From the NCBI GenBank assembly GCA_016182435.1, contig JACPGN010000185.1:1-5753 (forward strand): DNA of 5,753 nucleotides, written 5' to 3'. Positions 5,077 through 5,753 of this stretch are shown one piece after another; the first letter of the stretch is position 1, and each line of letters starts with the position of its first letter. The notes under the pieces were generated by a model. The model was not told where the DNA came from. It worked only from the letters and a program-made list of their open reading frames with translations, and made no database searches. This DNA comes from Lentisphaerota bacterium. GTDB taxonomy: Bacteria > Verrucomicrobiota > Kiritimatiellia > JAAZAB01. A program made the translations under genes and the position numbers.

Positions 5077-5753
5077 ATGGAATAATCACGATTTTCAGCG
5101 ACCCGCTGGCCGGATCGCTCTGGGTTCTAACGGCTTCGTTAAACTCCTCTAAGCGGAAACGATGGGTCACCAGCGCGCGGCCGTCAATTTTTCCGGCTAC
5201 GAGGAAATCACGGGCCTTCAGGTATTCCTCCTGCGAAGAGCTGTTGGCCCCGTGCAAATTGAGTTCGTAATAATGAATCCGGTTGGTGTCTAAGGGCAGG
5301 AGCGGGTCCGATTTGGGCATACCGGCAAAGATGGAAAGATGGCCCGCGCGGCGCAACAGGCTGAGCCCCACTGCGACCAGGTTTTTCACAGAAGCGGCCA
5401 CGACTACGGCATCCACCCCGCGGCCGCCGGTGGCTGTGCGAACCCACTCTTGCGGATCGGCCGTGCCGGAATTGACCAGATCGTCAAAGGGCAGGCCAAG
5501 TTTTTTCAGCAGGTTCAGGCGCGTTGACGACACATCCATAATGGTAATCCGCTTTGCGCCCCGCGCGCGCGCCACCAGGCCGTTGAGCACGCCGATAATG
5601 CCGCCGCCAAAGATTACGACATGCTCGGCAAGTTCCAGCGGAATATATTTCATCCCATTGACGCAACAGCTCAGGGGCTCGATCAGCGTGCCGATCTCGG
5701 CGCTCAGCTTTGGCGGAATTCCGATCAGGCAGCCCTGGTCCACCGCCACTTTG
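5075..5753 (-). CDS. Partial (N-terminus outside window) zinc-type medium-chain polyol/threonine dehydrogenase family protein
   Basis: The frame is open to the window edge. About 225 residues are visible, so roughly 120 of a usual 340-350 are missing; the GTG at 5749 is internal. Numbering from that GTG, LIEPLSCC (22-29) carries the Glu-Pro that in sorbitol and threonine dehydrogenases follows the catalytic domain's zinc-binding part. The Rossmann motif is VVIFGGGIIG (44-53, GxGxxG), with Asp72 at the end of beta-2 pointing to NAD(H). GGRGVDAVVVAAS and the ending GSLKIVIIP are typical of the family. The catalytic Cys/His zinc ligands and any structural zinc loop lie in the missing part. The gene ends 12 bp before the SDR start, so the pair is probably one operon with its promoter outside the window. 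It likely oxidises a sugar alcohol or reduces a ketose; substrate unknown. Confidence 0.88.
   Translation of the reverse strand, partial: KVAVDQGCLIGIPPKLSAEIGTLIEPLSCCVNGMKYIPLELAEHVVIFGGGIIGVLNGLVARARGAKRITIMDVSSTRLNLLKKLGLPFDDLVNSGTADPQEWVRTATGGRGVDAVVVAASVKNLVAVGLSLLRRAGHLSIFAGMPKSDPLLPLDTNRIHYYELNLHGANSSSQEEYLKARDFLVAGKIDGRALVTHRFRLEEFNEAVRTQSDPASGSLKIVIIP

Noticed and set aside
2361..5753. Possible bacterial microcompartment locus for rhamnose or fucose breakdown
   Set aside because: Such loci are known in planctomycetes and verrucomicrobia, but no shell protein, aldolase or aldehyde dehydrogenase gene is present in this window, so it cannot be supported.

Overview
The window is bacterial chromosomal DNA, moderately GC-rich, with three recognisable metabolic genes on the minus strand and the 3' part of one large exported-type repeat protein gene on the plus strand. 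The intergenic DNA is unusually full of palindromic and short-period repeats. The mix of a PQQ-like propeller/FnIII/FG-GAP-type protein, deoxysugar or polyol catabolism genes and dense repeat families resembles environmental genomes of the Planctomycetota-Verrucomicrobiota-Kiritimatiellota-Lentisphaerota or Omnitrophota kind. That placement is inference from general character, not from a marker gene.

Layout. Positions 1-2130 (+) hold a 5'-truncated gene of 709 visible codons: the tail of a probable PPC-type domain, eight PQQ-like beta-propeller repeats, one fibronectin type III domain and five FG-GAP/VCBS-like repeats with a 48-residue period. Positions 2131-2360 are a convergent intergenic region with a 67-bp double-hairpin repeat of the widespread 'VIPAQAGIQ' type, followed by a tandem hairpin that may terminate transcription in either direction. 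Positions 2361-3902 (-) encode a rhamnulokinase-family (RhaB) sugar kinase. Positions 3903-4276 have no gene and are a mosaic of palindromes, a three-way-junction repeat and two copies of a 7-bp-periodic repeat. Positions 4277-5062 (-) encode a short-chain dehydrogenase closely resembling sorbitol-6-phosphate 2-dehydrogenase (SrlD). Positions 5075-5753 (-) encode the C-terminal two thirds of a medium-chain polyol/threonine-dehydrogenase-type enzyme that runs off the window.

Working together: the order on the minus strand is medium-chain dehydrogenase, then SDR, then sugar kinase. The first two are 12 bp apart and look translationally coupled. Two NAD-type polyol dehydrogenases with a ketose kinase suggest catabolism of a sugar alcohol or deoxysugar (dehydrogenation to a ketose, then phosphorylation), but the actual substrate cannot be read from the sequence. 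The kinase is separated from the SDR by 374 bp of repeats, so whether it shares their transcript is open.

No clearly undescribed system is visible. The most distinctive material is the repeat mosaic, in particular a heptamer array that supplies the first codons of the kinase.
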